From Tepidicaulis sp002389665 (GTDB lineage Bacteria; Pseudomonadota; Alphaproteobacteria; Parvibaculales; Parvibaculaceae): a stretch of 64,000 nucleotides of DNA. Shown in pieces: positions 25,230-33,442 of this stretch; positions within the stretch are counted from its first letter, which is position 1; every line of letters begins with the position of its first letter. Below the pieces are notes generated by a model. That model saw nothing but the letters and a program-made list of their open reading frames with translations, had not been told where the DNA came from and ran no database searches. The translations under genes and the position numbers were made by a program. The DNA lies in contig NZ_OZ244942.1 in assembly GCF_965222285.1 (NCBI RefSeq), forward strand, positions 930,001 through 994,000. The letters run 5' to 3'.

Positions 25230-26330
25230 ATGTTGAAGATTGTTTCTATTGTCGGCGCGAGACCGCAATTTATCAAAGCAGCGGTGGTCAGCCGCGCGAT
25301 CTTTGCCGAGTCTGGTTTGGATGAAGTCATGGTGCATACGGGTCAGCATTATGACGAGGGCATGTCCGACATCTTTTTCTCCGAATTGTCGATACCTGCG
25401 CCCGCCTATAATCTGGCGATCGGCTCGGGCTCTCACGGACGCCAGACCGGACGAATGCTCGAAGGGATTGAGGAAATCCTTCTGAAAGAAAAGCCGGACT
25501 GGGTATTGGTCTATGGGGACACCAATTCTACTCTCGCCGGCGCCCTGGCTGCGTCAAAACTTCTCATTCCTGTAGCGCATGTCGAAGCTGGGCTGCGCTC
25601 GCGCAATATGCGCATGCCCGAAGAGCAGAACCGCATTGTTTCCGATCATTTGAGCTCCCTTTTGATGACACCGACGCTCGGAGCAAATACCAATCTCGAA
25701 AAAGAAGGCATCGCGGCCTCGAAAATCGACTGTGTGGGCGATGTTATGTATGACGCATCGCGTTTTGCGGCCGAGGCAGCGGCAGGCCGAGGCAAGGCGC
25801 TTCTGGAAAAGCTGGGTCTGAAGGATGGAGAATACGTCCTTTCGACAGTGCATCGCGCAGAGAACACGGATGACCCGGCACGGCTGCGTGCCATTTTGGA
25901 AGGGTTGGCAAAGGTAGCCGGGCAATTGCCGGTGTTGTTGCCGCTGCATCCCCGGACCAGGAACATGGTGAAGGGAGATGCAGAGCTGGGGAGCTTTCTC
26001 GCCCAGCTGCAGATCATCGACCCGGTCGGATATTTCGATATGGCGAGCCTTGAGGCCGGTGCAGCACTGGTCGCGACCGATTCAGGCGGCGTTCAAAAAG
26101 AAGCCTATTTTCACGGCAAGCCTTGCGTCACACTGCGCGATGAGACCGAATGGACGGAGCTGGTCGAGCTCGGCTGGAACATAGTGCAGCCCCCCGTTTC
26201 GGCGGAGGCGGTGGCCGGCGCCATTTTGGCGGGAATTGGCCGGCTCGGGCAGGAAGGCGAGCAGCCCTATGGGGCAGGTGACGCCGGCCGCCGGATCGTC
26301 GAGGCGTTGAAGAGAAAAAGCGGCGCATGA
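25230..26330 (+). CDS. wbpI: UDP-sugar 2-epimerase (WbpI/WecB-type)
   Basis: A 366-residue UDP-N-acetylglucosamine 2-epimerase-fold enzyme. The motifs IVGARPQFIKAA, VHTGQHYDEGMS, VYGDTNSTLAGALAASKL, HVEAGLRSRNMRMPEEQNR and the phosphate-contact segment ATDSGGVQKEAYF are intact. The HGRQTGRMLEGIEEIL and NMRMPEEQNR stretches look like WbpI (UDP-GlcNAc3NAcA 2-epimerase) rather than WecB, which fits the Wbp set at 28.2-32.3 kb. ATG 25230 lies one base after the previous stop. The WbpI assignment is by memory of that family and is inference. Confidence 0.88.
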   Translation: MLKIVSIVGARPQFIKAAVVSRAIFAESGLDEVMVHTGQHYDEGMSDIFFSELSIPAPAYNLAIGSGSHGRQTGRMLEGIEEILLKEKPDWVLVYGDTNSTLAGALAASKLLIPVAHVEAGLRSRNMRMPEEQNRIVSDHLSSLLMTPTLGANTNLEKEGIAASKIDCVGDVMYDASRFAAEAAAGRGKALLEKLGLKDGEYVLSTVHRAENTDDPARLRAILEGLAKVAGQLPVLLPLHPRTRNMVKGDAELGSFLAQLQIIDPVGYFDMASLEAGAALVATDSGGVQKEAYFHGKPCVTLRDETEWTELVELGWNIVQPPVSAEAVAGAILAGIGRLGQEGEQPYGAGDAGRRIVEALKRKSGA

Positions 26331-26944
26331 AAGATAGAGACGGGGTCATTGTAATCGGGGCGGGCGGTCACGCTAAAGTCGCGGCAGCGGCACTGGAGGC
26401 GCGCGGCACCGAAATCATCGGTTTTTTTGACAAGAATCCTGCTCTGAAAGGGCAGCTAATTCTGGGACGGGAAATCCGCCTGCAAGAAGAGGTGGAACCG
26501 GTCCTGGCCGATTACGAAGCCATTCTAGCGATTGGTGAAAACCGGGTGCGTCAACACCTGGCAGATGAGATGAAGCCTGCTGGCTGGCATAGCGCCATTC
26601 ATCCCACGGCTTGGGTGCATGAGAGTGCCCGGATCGGCAAAGGTGTTCTGATATGCGCCGGCGCCATCGTTCAGCCCGATGCGGAAATCGGCGATCACGC
26701 GATTATCAATACCGGTGCCATTGTCGAGCATGATTGCAAGGTCGGCGCCTTTGCGCACCTTGCCCCCTCTTCTTGTTTGGGCGGTGACGTGCAGGTGGAA
26801 GAGGGATGTTTTCTCGGCCTTGGCGCGAAGGTCATTCCCGGGACACGGCTTGGCGCCTGGTCGATTGTAGGCGCCGGCGCCGCCGTGATAAGAAATGTGG
26901 CCTCCGGCGCCAAGGTCGGCGGCGTGCCGGCGCGGCCTCTTTGA
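26327..26944 (+). CDS. PglD/NeuD-like sugar N-acetyltransferase
   Basis: A 205-residue acetyltransferase with an N-terminal Rossmann-like part (VIVIGAGGHAKVAAAALE) and a left-handed beta-helix of hexapeptide repeats (about residues 85-195). It carries the catalytic histidine region INTGAIVEHDCKVG and a C-terminal GVPARPL. PglD acetylates the 4-amino group of UDP-bacillosamine precursors. The ATG overlaps the epimerase stop by four bases (ATGA) and an aminotransferase gene follows. The PglF 4,6-dehydratase that makes the precursor is not in the window. Confidence 0.88.
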   Translation: MKDRDGVIVIGAGGHAKVAAAALEARGTEIIGFFDKNPALKGQLILGREIRLQEEVEPVLADYEAILAIGENRVRQHLADEMKPAGWHSAIHPTAWVHESARIGKGVLICAGAIVQPDAEIGDHAIINTGAIVEHDCKVGAFAHLAPSSCLGGDVQVEEGCFLGLGAKVIPGTRLGAWSIVGAGAAVIRNVASGAKVGGVPARPL

Positions 26945-26979
26945 GAGGGCTTGGCCCGCCCTACCGCAGGACGATTTGA

Positions 26980-28125
26980 ATGTCAGCTTTTCCCACGCCC
27001 TCGGGCGAACGCATCCTGCTTTCCCCGCCTCATATGAGCGGCCGAGAGCGGCCCTATGTCGATGAAGTTTTCGAGACCAATTTCGTGGCGCCGGCAGGGC
27101 CGATGCTCGCCCGTTTCGAGCAGATGTTTTGCGAGGCGACGGGGTTCCCTCACGCCGTTGCGGTGGCAAGCGGCACAGCGGCTATCCATCTGGCATTGCG
27201 CTGCCTGGGCGTCGGGCCAGGTGACAAGGTTTGGGCGCCGACCTTCACCTTCATCGCGTCCATAGCGCCTATTACCTATCAAGGCGCGCAGCCGGTCCTG
27301 TTTGATTGCGATCCGGAAAACTGGACGCTCGATTTGGATCTTGTTGCGGAGGAACTGCCGAAGGCGGCAGCTCGAAACGACCTTCCCAAGGCAATCATCG
27401 CCGTCGATCTTTACGGCCAGCCTTGTGATTATGATCGCCTGCGGGCTTTAGCGGACCCATATGGGGTGCCGGTAATCGCCGATGCGGCAGAGGCGGTGGG
27501 CTCCTTTCTGCACGGCCAGCATGCAGGCAGGGGGGCGACCTGCGCGGCATTCTCCTTTAACGGCAACAAGATTCTGACGACCGGCGGCGGCGGGCTTCTT
27601 GCGAGCGAGGATAAGGTGCTGGTTGAGCATGCCCGGAACCTATCCCAACAGGCTCGCCAACCTGTGCCGTATTACGAGCATAATGAAATAGGATACAACT
27701 ACCGGATGAGTGCGCTCAATGCTGCCGTTGGCTGCGGTCAGCTCGAGGTGCTTGAGGAGCGGGTGGCACGCCGGCGGGAGATTTTCGAGGCGTATCGTCA
27801 GGGCTTGGGAAATCAGGCGGGTGTCAAGTTTCTAGAGGAAATATCGGGGGCTCGCGCCAATCGTTGGCTGACGGTGCTCACCTTGCCTGAAGAACTGGAT
27901 TCGGCGTCAATTGTCGCAGAGCTTGATCGATATGGGATCGAGGCGCGCCAGCTCTGGAAGCCGATGCACTGCCAAAAAGCTTTGGCAGATGCGCCCTATA
28001 TCGGTAGGAATGTGGCTGAATCGCTGTTCAAATGCGGTATCTGCTTGCCCTCCGGCAGCGCCATGGTAGAAGACGAAATTCGCTTTGTCATAGAGGCTAT
28101 ATTGTCAGTATGGAATAAAGCGTAA
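26980..28125 (+). CDS. DegT/DnrJ/EryC1-family sugar aminotransferase (PglE-like)
   Basis: A 381-residue PLP sugar aminotransferase. The catalytic lysine is K197 in FSFNGNKILTTGGGG, preceded by VDLYGQPCDYD and IADAAEAVGS, the PLP-contact segments of the family. The NGNK(I/L)TTGGGG form is typical of the PglE/LegC branch, which makes UDP-4-amino-4,6-dideoxy sugars from a 4-keto intermediate. It follows the PglD-like acetyltransferase, so the pair would yield a 4-acetamido-4,6-dideoxy sugar. Its amine product could also serve the N-formyltransferase at 49878. A second DegT enzyme of a different branch is at 31153. Confidence 0.92.
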   Translation: MSAFPTPSGERILLSPPHMSGRERPYVDEVFETNFVAPAGPMLARFEQMFCEATGFPHAVAVASGTAAIHLALRCLGVGPGDKVWAPTFTFIASIAPITYQGAQPVLFDCDPENWTLDLDLVAEELPKAAARNDLPKAIIAVDLYGQPCDYDRLRALADPYGVPVIADAAEAVGSFLHGQHAGRGATCAAFSFNGNKILTTGGGGLLASEDKVLVEHARNLSQQARQPVPYYEHNEIGYNYRMSALNAAVGCGQLEVLEERVARRREIFEAYRQGLGNQAGVKFLEEISGARANRWLTVLTLPEELDSASIVAELDRYGIEARQLWKPMHCQKALADAPYIGRNVAESLFKCGICLPSGSAMVEDEIRFVIEAILSVWNKA

Positions 28126-28221
28126 GCTGGCGGTGGCGCTGGTCAATAAATTGGGTTAAGACGGCATGAATTGCAGGCCGGACTGGGGGCGGTCTGAGCC
28201 GGAGTTTTGGGGAATTACAAA

Positions 28222-29592
28222 ATGAGTTTGAACGAGCAAATTGCTCCGGTGGAGGAGGGTCTGTCGCTGTCGGATGCGCTCATTTCCCGGATAGAGTCCA
28301 CTGAAGCGCGGGTTGGCGTGGTGGGGCTTGGCTATGTTGGGCTTCCCCTTGTGCAGCTTTGCTGCCGGCAAGACCTTGCCGTCATTGGCTTTGACATCGA
28401 TCAGGAAAAAGTCGGCCTTCTGAACGACGGCAAGAGCTATATCGGCCATATCCCTTCTGAGGCCATCGGCAATTTGCGCCGCAACCACCAGTTTGAGGCG
28501 TCCAGCGATTTCGACCGCATTTCCGAAGTGGATGTCATCATCGTTTGCGTACCCACGCCTCTCACCCGGCACAGAGAGCCGGATCTGACGGCAATCGAAG
28601 CAACGGCCGAGGCGATTGCGCCGCGCCTTCGCGAAGGCCAGCTCATTGTTTTGGAATCGAGCACGTTCCCTGGCACCACCGACGAGGTGATGAAGCCGAT
28701 CCTTGAAAAAAGCGGTTTGAAAGCCGGGGTGGATTTCTTCCTCGCCTATTCGCCTGAGCGTGAAGACCCCGGCAATAAAACCCACACGGCACAGACCACC
28801 CCGAAAGTGGTAGGCGCGGATGGCCTCGAGGCGCTGGCAGCAACGCGCGCGCTTTATAACAAGATCATCGATGCAACCGTGGTCGTCTCCAATAGCCGGA
28901 CGGCGGAAGCGGTGAAGCTGACCGAGAATATTTTCCGCTCGGTGAACATTGCGCTCGTCAACGAGCTCAAGATCATTTTCGACAAGATGGGGATCGACGT
29001 CTGGGAAGTGATCGATGCCGCCGCGAGCAAGCCTTTCGGCTTCATGCCCTTTTATCCGGGCCCCGGCCTTGGCGGACACTGTATTCCAATCGACCCCTTT
29101 TATCTCACCTGGAAGGCGCGTGAATTCGATGTCCCGACCCGCTTCATCGAGCTGGCCGGTGAAATTAACACACATATGCCCAATTATGTGGTCGCCAAGC
29201 TCTCGCAGGCGCTGAACGATCATTTTGAGCGCTCGGTGAAGGGCTCGCGCATTCTCATTCTCGGCATCGCCTATAAGAAAGACGTCGATGACATGCGTGA
29301 AAGCCCCTCGCTTGTGCTGATGGAGCGTCTTGAGGCCGCCGGCGCGAAAGTGGATTTCCACGATCCCTTCATCCCGGTCGTGCCGCATACCCGCGAACAT
29401 GACAATCTCTCCGGCCGCAAATCCGTGGAACTGACCGAAGAAACGGTAGGAACCTACGATGCCGTCTTGATCGCGACCGATCACAGCACGGTGGATTATG
29501 CGCTCGTTTCCCGTCATGCGCCGCTTATCGTGGACACACGCAACAGGGCCTATACGGGCGCGGATGCGAAAGCCGTAATCATCAAAGCCTAA
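28222..29592 (+). CDS. wbpA: UDP-N-acetyl-D-glucosamine 6-dehydrogenase (WbpA-like)
   Basis: A 456-residue nucleotide-sugar dehydrogenase that oxidises C6 of a UDP-sugar twice with NAD. The NAD loop is GVVGLGYVGLPLVQL near the start, and the catalytic cysteine is C287 in GGHCIPIDPFYLTWKA. YKKDVDDMRESPS and VDTRNRAY mark the C-terminal domain. WbpA-type enzymes make UDP-GlcNAcA, the first step toward UDP-ManNAc3NAcA, and the next genes carry the following steps. ATG 28222 starts a protein of family length; an in-frame TTG at 28207 is possible. It begins the run wbpA - wbpB/D - wbpE. Confidence 0.92.
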   Translation: MSLNEQIAPVEEGLSLSDALISRIESTEARVGVVGLGYVGLPLVQLCCRQDLAVIGFDIDQEKVGLLNDGKSYIGHIPSEAIGNLRRNHQFEASSDFDRISEVDVIIVCVPTPLTRHREPDLTAIEATAEAIAPRLREGQLIVLESSTFPGTTDEVMKPILEKSGLKAGVDFFLAYSPEREDPGNKTHTAQTTPKVVGADGLEALAATRALYNKIIDATVVVSNSRTAEAVKLTENIFRSVNIALVNELKIIFDKMGIDVWEVIDAAASKPFGFMPFYPGPGLGGHCIPIDPFYLTWKAREFDVPTRFIELAGEINTHMPNYVVAKLSQALNDHFERSVKGSRILILGIAYKKDVDDMRESPSLVLMERLEAAGAKVDFHDPFIPVVPHTREHDNLSGRKSVELTEETVGTYDAVLIATDHSTVDYALVSRHAPLIVDTRNRAYTGADAKAVIIKA

Positions 29593-29605
29593 TCGAGTAT
29601 CAACA

Positions 29606-31156
29606 ATGACGTCGTCCAATGCGAAGGTGGTGGTGTGCGGGTGCGGCCACTGGGGAAAGAATCTTGTCCGCAATTTCGCCGAGCTTGGCGCGCTTGCCGG
29701 GGTGAGCGATCCGAACCAGGCACTCGCCGGGAAATTCGCCGAAGAATACGGCGTACCCGCGCTCTCCTGGGATGAAGTGCTGACGTCTGATGCGGGCGCG
29801 GTCGCTATCGCGGCACCGGCAGAACTTCATGCCCGTCTCGGCATTGCCGCGATGCGCGCGGGAAAGCATGTCTATATCGAAAAGCCCCTGGCGCTCAGTA
29901 AAGCGGATGGCGAAGCGCTTTTGAACGTGGCGGGCGAAACGGGCCGGCGGCTGATGGTCGGCCATTTGCTGCAATACCACCCTGCGTTTCTTGCGCTTCA
30001 TGAGCTGGTGAAGAAGGGCGAGCTTGGCCGGCTGCAATATGTTTATTCCAACCGGCTGAGTCTCGGCAAAATCCGCCGCGAGGAAAATGTGCTTTGGAGC
30101 TTTGCGCCGCATGACATTTCCATGATCCTGGCGCTGGTCGGTGAAGAGCCCGACACGGTGACGAGTACGTTCTCGCCCATTCTGCACGATAAAATCGCCG
30201 ACACGGTCCAGGTTCAGCTCAAGTTTCCGAGCGGTGTGTGCGGGCATATTTTTGCCTCCTGGCTGCATCCGTTCAAAGAGCAGAAACTTGTGGTTATCGG
30301 CGAGCGCGGCATGGCGGTTTTCGATGACCGGGCAGGCTGGAGCGAAAAGCTTACGCTCTACCGCCATTCGATCAATTGGGGCGGGCCGGTTCCCTCGCCG
30401 AATGCCGCCGATGCCGAACCTGTACCCTTGCCTGAAGCAGAGCCGTTGAAACTCGAGTGTCAGCATTTCATCGATTGCGTGACCGAAGACAAGCAGCCGC
30501 GCACGGACGGTGCCGAGGCGCTGCGTGTGCTGAACGTTTTGTTGGCCGCCGATCCGGCCGCGGCAAAAGGTGAGGGGGCGGCACGCTTCCCGGGTGTGAA
30601 AATCCACGAAAGCGCCTATGTGGATGATCCCGTCACGATCGGCGAAGGCACGCGGATCTGGCATTTCAGCCATCTTTTGGGGAATGTCGATGTCGGCAAA
30701 GGCTGTTCCATCGGCCAGAATGTCGTCATCGGGCCGAATGTAAAGGTCGGCGACAAGTGCAAAATCCAGAACAATGTCAGCCTGTATGATGGCGTTGAAC
30801 TGGAAGACGGCGTTTTCTGCGGCCCGTCCTGTGTCTTCACGAATGTGAACAATCCGCGCTCGGAGGTGGAGCGCAAGGACGAGTTCCGCAAGACGCTTGT
30901 CAAGCGCGGCGCAAGCATCGGCGCGAATGCCACGATCGTCTGCGGTCATACGCTCGGCGAATACAGTTTCGTGGCGGCCGGCGCCACGGTGACGAAGGAT
31001 GTGCCGGCCTATGCCTTGATGGCCGGCGTGCCGGCCAAGAGGATCGGCTGGATGAGCAAGGCCGGCGGCCGGCTCGGCGCCGATCTCAAATGCCCCATAG
31101 ACGGCACCCAGTACCGTGAATCAGGCCCCGACAAACTCGAAGAAGTAACGGAGTGA
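29606..31156 (+). CDS. Fused sugar 3-dehydrogenase and 3-N-acetyltransferase (WbpB-WbpD fusion)
   Basis: A 516-residue two-domain protein. Residues 1 to about 325 are a Gfo/Idh/MocA oxidoreductase (VVVCGCGHWGKNLVRNF for NAD and IEKPLALS with the conserved EKP lysine) like WbpB/WlbA. Residues about 335-500 are a left-handed beta-helix acetyltransferase (VDDPVTIGEGTRIWHFSHL, IGPNVKVG, GANATIVCGHTLG, AGVPAKRIGWM) like WbpD/WlbB. In P. aeruginosa these are separate enzymes that act on either side of the WbpE transamination; here one chain holds both. The 13-base gap to wbpA and the 4-base overlap with the aminotransferase gene support one operon. Confidence 0.92.
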   Translation: MTSSNAKVVVCGCGHWGKNLVRNFAELGALAGVSDPNQALAGKFAEEYGVPALSWDEVLTSDAGAVAIAAPAELHARLGIAAMRAGKHVYIEKPLALSKADGEALLNVAGETGRRLMVGHLLQYHPAFLALHELVKKGELGRLQYVYSNRLSLGKIRREENVLWSFAPHDISMILALVGEEPDTVTSTFSPILHDKIADTVQVQLKFPSGVCGHIFASWLHPFKEQKLVVIGERGMAVFDDRAGWSEKLTLYRHSINWGGPVPSPNAADAEPVPLPEAEPLKLECQHFIDCVTEDKQPRTDGAEALRVLNVLLAADPAAAKGEGAARFPGVKIHESAYVDDPVTIGEGTRIWHFSHLLGNVDVGKGCSIGQNVVIGPNVKVGDKCKIQNNVSLYDGVELEDGVFCGPSCVFTNVNNPRSEVERKDEFRKTLVKRGASIGANATIVCGHTLGEYSFVAAGATVTKDVPAYALMAGVPAKRIGWMSKAGGRLGADLKCPIDGTQYRESGPDKLEEVTE

Positions 31157-32289
31157 CAGCGAAGATGAGCGCGCCAGCCATTCAATTTATCGACCTTGCC
31201 GCGCAGCAAGCGAAAATCCGCACCAAGATCGATGCGGCGATCGCGCGTGTGCTCGACCATGGCCAATATATCATGGGGCCGGAAGTGCGCGAGTTCGAAG
31301 CGCAGCTCGAAGATTATACCGGCGCCGCGCATGCACTTGCCTGCGCCAACGGCACGGACGCCCTCGCGGTTGTGCTCATGGCCTGGGGCGTCGGGCCCGG
31401 CCATGCGGTGTTCGTTCCCTCGTTCACCTATGTTGCGAGCGCGGAAGTTGCAGGCATGCTGGGAGCGACGCCTTTCTTCGTCGATGTGCATGAAGAGACC
31501 TTCAACATCGATCCCGCAAGTTTCGAAAAGGCGATTGGGGAAGCGAAAGAACAGGGGCTTGAGGCTTCCGTTGTGGTGCCGGTGGACCTCTTCGGCCAAC
31601 CGGCGGATGCGCCGGCCATTCAGAAGATTGCCGATGCGCATGGTATCAAGGTCATGGTCGATGCGGCACAAAGCTTCGGTGCCGCCTTGCATAACAAGCG
31701 CGTGGGCACCTGGGGCCATGCGACAACGACCAGCTTCTTTCCGGCCAAACCGCTCGGCTGTTATGGGGATGGCGGCGCGATTTTTACCAATGACGACGAG
31801 TTGGCGAATGTCATCAACTCGATCCGTCTGCACGGTAAAGGCAGCGAGAAATATGACAATATCCGCATCGGGATGAATTCCCGCCTCGACACGATCCAGG
31901 CCGCGATCCTGAAGGAAAAACTGGCGATCTTCCCCGAGGAAGTCATTGCCCGCGACCGTGTGGCCGCGCGTTATACGCAAGCGCTGAAAGATGTCGCCCG
32001 TACGCCGAAACTGATGGATGGCGCAACCTCCGTCTGGGCGCAATATACGCTCATCGTGGAAAACCGCGATGCGGTTCAGGCCAAATGCAAGGAAGCCGGT
32101 GTGCCCACCATGGTCTACTACCCCATGGCCCTCTCGCAGCAGACCGGCTACAAACATTACCCGGCTGTCTCAGGCGGCACGCCTGTTTCCGACAGCCTGT
32201 CCGGCCGCGTCCTCAGCCTGCCCATGCACCCCTATCTGGGGGAAGAGGAGCAGGAGTACATCATCAAAGTCGCTTGTGATAGCCTATAG
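31153..32289 (+). CDS. wbpE: UDP-2-acetamido-3-keto-glucuronate aminotransferase (WbpE-like)
   Basis: A 378-residue DegT-family PLP aminotransferase. It opens IQFIDLAAQQAKIRTKIDAAIARVLDHGQYIMGPEV, very close to WbpE/WlbC proteins, and the PLP lysine is K199 in SFFPAKPLGCYGDGG, the form of the 3-aminotransferase branch. It would convert the 3-keto sugar made by the upstream dehydrogenase domain to the 3-amino sugar. GTG 31153 overlaps the upstream stop by four bases; ATG 31165 is the alternative start. It completes the WbpA-B-E-D set; the WbpI-like epimerase is at 25230. Confidence 0.92.
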   Translation: MTAKMSAPAIQFIDLAAQQAKIRTKIDAAIARVLDHGQYIMGPEVREFEAQLEDYTGAAHALACANGTDALAVVLMAWGVGPGHAVFVPSFTYVASAEVAGMLGATPFFVDVHEETFNIDPASFEKAIGEAKEQGLEASVVVPVDLFGQPADAPAIQKIADAHGIKVMVDAAQSFGAALHNKRVGTWGHATTTSFFPAKPLGCYGDGGAIFTNDDELANVINSIRLHGKGSEKYDNIRIGMNSRLDTIQAAILKEKLAIFPEEVIARDRVAARYTQALKDVARTPKLMDGATSVWAQYTLIVENRDAVQAKCKEAGVPTMVYYPMALSQQTGYKHYPAVSGGTPVSDSLSGRVLSLPMHPYLGEEEQEYIIKVACDSL

Positions 32290-32335
32290 AATGGTCTAAC
32301 GGGTTCTCGAGAAATTCTAGAAAGCTTTCGCAATA

Positions 32336-33442
32336 ATGGAGCAAAAGCATGTTGTGCATATGTCTTCTGTTCATCCATGGGATGACGTGAGGATTTATCA
32401 CAAAGAAGCGCAAACCGTGCTAGAGATGGGATGGCTTCTAACCTTGATCGCGAGGTTCTCTGCCGCGAACAACGAGGCGCCGCCAACTTATGTGCGCATT
32501 TTGCCTGAGTTCCCCAGCCGGCTCGTGAGAGTATTGTTCGGCCCGATTCTTCTCTTCTTTATGGCGTTGAAGGCGAAAGCCGATGTCTATCATTTTCACG
32601 ATCCTGAGCTTATCCCGCTCGGATTGATACTGCGTGCGTTAGGTAAGAATGTCATTTATGATGTACATGAGAATGTGCCAGCCGATATTCTTACCAAAGG
32701 GTATTTACCCCACGGGTTTCGGAAAGGCCTCTCAGTGGCGGCCGTGGCGGCCGAATGGTTGGCTGGCACCTGTCTAACAAGGATTGTCTGTGTAAATCAG
32801 GAAATTGCCGAGCGTTTTCCCCCATCTAAGACTGTCATTATAGAGAATGCACCGATCCTCGAAGAGGGTCGATCTCGCTGCACTGACCATGCAAATGGAA
32901 AGCTCAAGTTAATATACACTGGAATTTGTTCCCAAGAGCGTGGCATTGACATAATGCTGGATGCCATTGTGGGGCTCGAATGCGAGTTGACAATAGCTGG
33001 CAGTTTTCGTGATGAAGAGTTCAGGAAACGACTCTCTGAACATGCCGGCTGGCGGCAGGTAACGTATTTGGGCCAGATTCCGCGATCTGCTGTGCTGGAG
33101 GAGATGGCAACGGCTGATGCCGGACTCATTCTTTTCCGTCCAGGTTTGAATCATTCCGGTTCTCGGCCAAACAAGCTCTTCGAGTATATGGCCGCAGAAC
33201 TGCCGATAATTGCGTCCGATTTTGGGGAATGGAGAAAACTCTACGGAGATTGGGGGGCTTGCTTTTTTGTGGACCCCGAAAACATACAGCAGGTCAGGGA
33301 TGCAATCGCGTACTTGATTGCCCATAGAGAATTGGGGAGAGAAAGAGGGAAATGTGGCCTTCGAGCTGTTCAGCAAACCTATAACTGGTCACTCGAGAAA
33401 AAGAAGTTAGTGCGATGCTACCTCGGTATATTCCCCCCTTGA
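32336..33442 (+). CDS. Glycosyltransferase family 4
   Basis: A 368-residue GT-B transferase. The N-terminal half has VYHFHDPELIPLGLIL and NVIYDVHENVPADI, typical of one GT4 subgroup. The C-terminal half has KLIYTGICSQERGIDIMLDAI and the donor motif SRPNKLFEYMAAELPIIASDF. It starts at ATG 32336, 46 bases after the wbpE-like gene, and its end overlaps the end of the convergent amidotransferase gene by 36 bases. It is clearly more AT-rich than the wbp genes upstream, a sign of a different origin. Its sugars are unknown. Confidence 0.88.
   Translation: MEQKHVVHMSSVHPWDDVRIYHKEAQTVLEMGWLLTLIARFSAANNEAPPTYVRILPEFPSRLVRVLFGPILLFFMALKAKADVYHFHDPELIPLGLILRALGKNVIYDVHENVPADILTKGYLPHGFRKGLSVAAVAAEWLAGTCLTRIVCVNQEIAERFPPSKTVIIENAPILEEGRSRCTDHANGKLKLIYTGICSQERGIDIMLDAIVGLECELTIAGSFRDEEFRKRLSEHAGWRQVTYLGQIPRSAVLEEMATADAGLILFRPGLNHSGSRPNKLFEYMAAELPIIASDFGEWRKLYGDWGACFFVDPENIQQVRDAIAYLIAHRELGRERGKCGLRAVQQTYNWSLEKKKLVRCYLGIFPP

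Noticed and set aside
28156..29673. 505-residue open frame opposite the wbpA-like gene
   Set aside because: It is the shadow of a strongly conserved dehydrogenase gene; no family match and no ribosome site.
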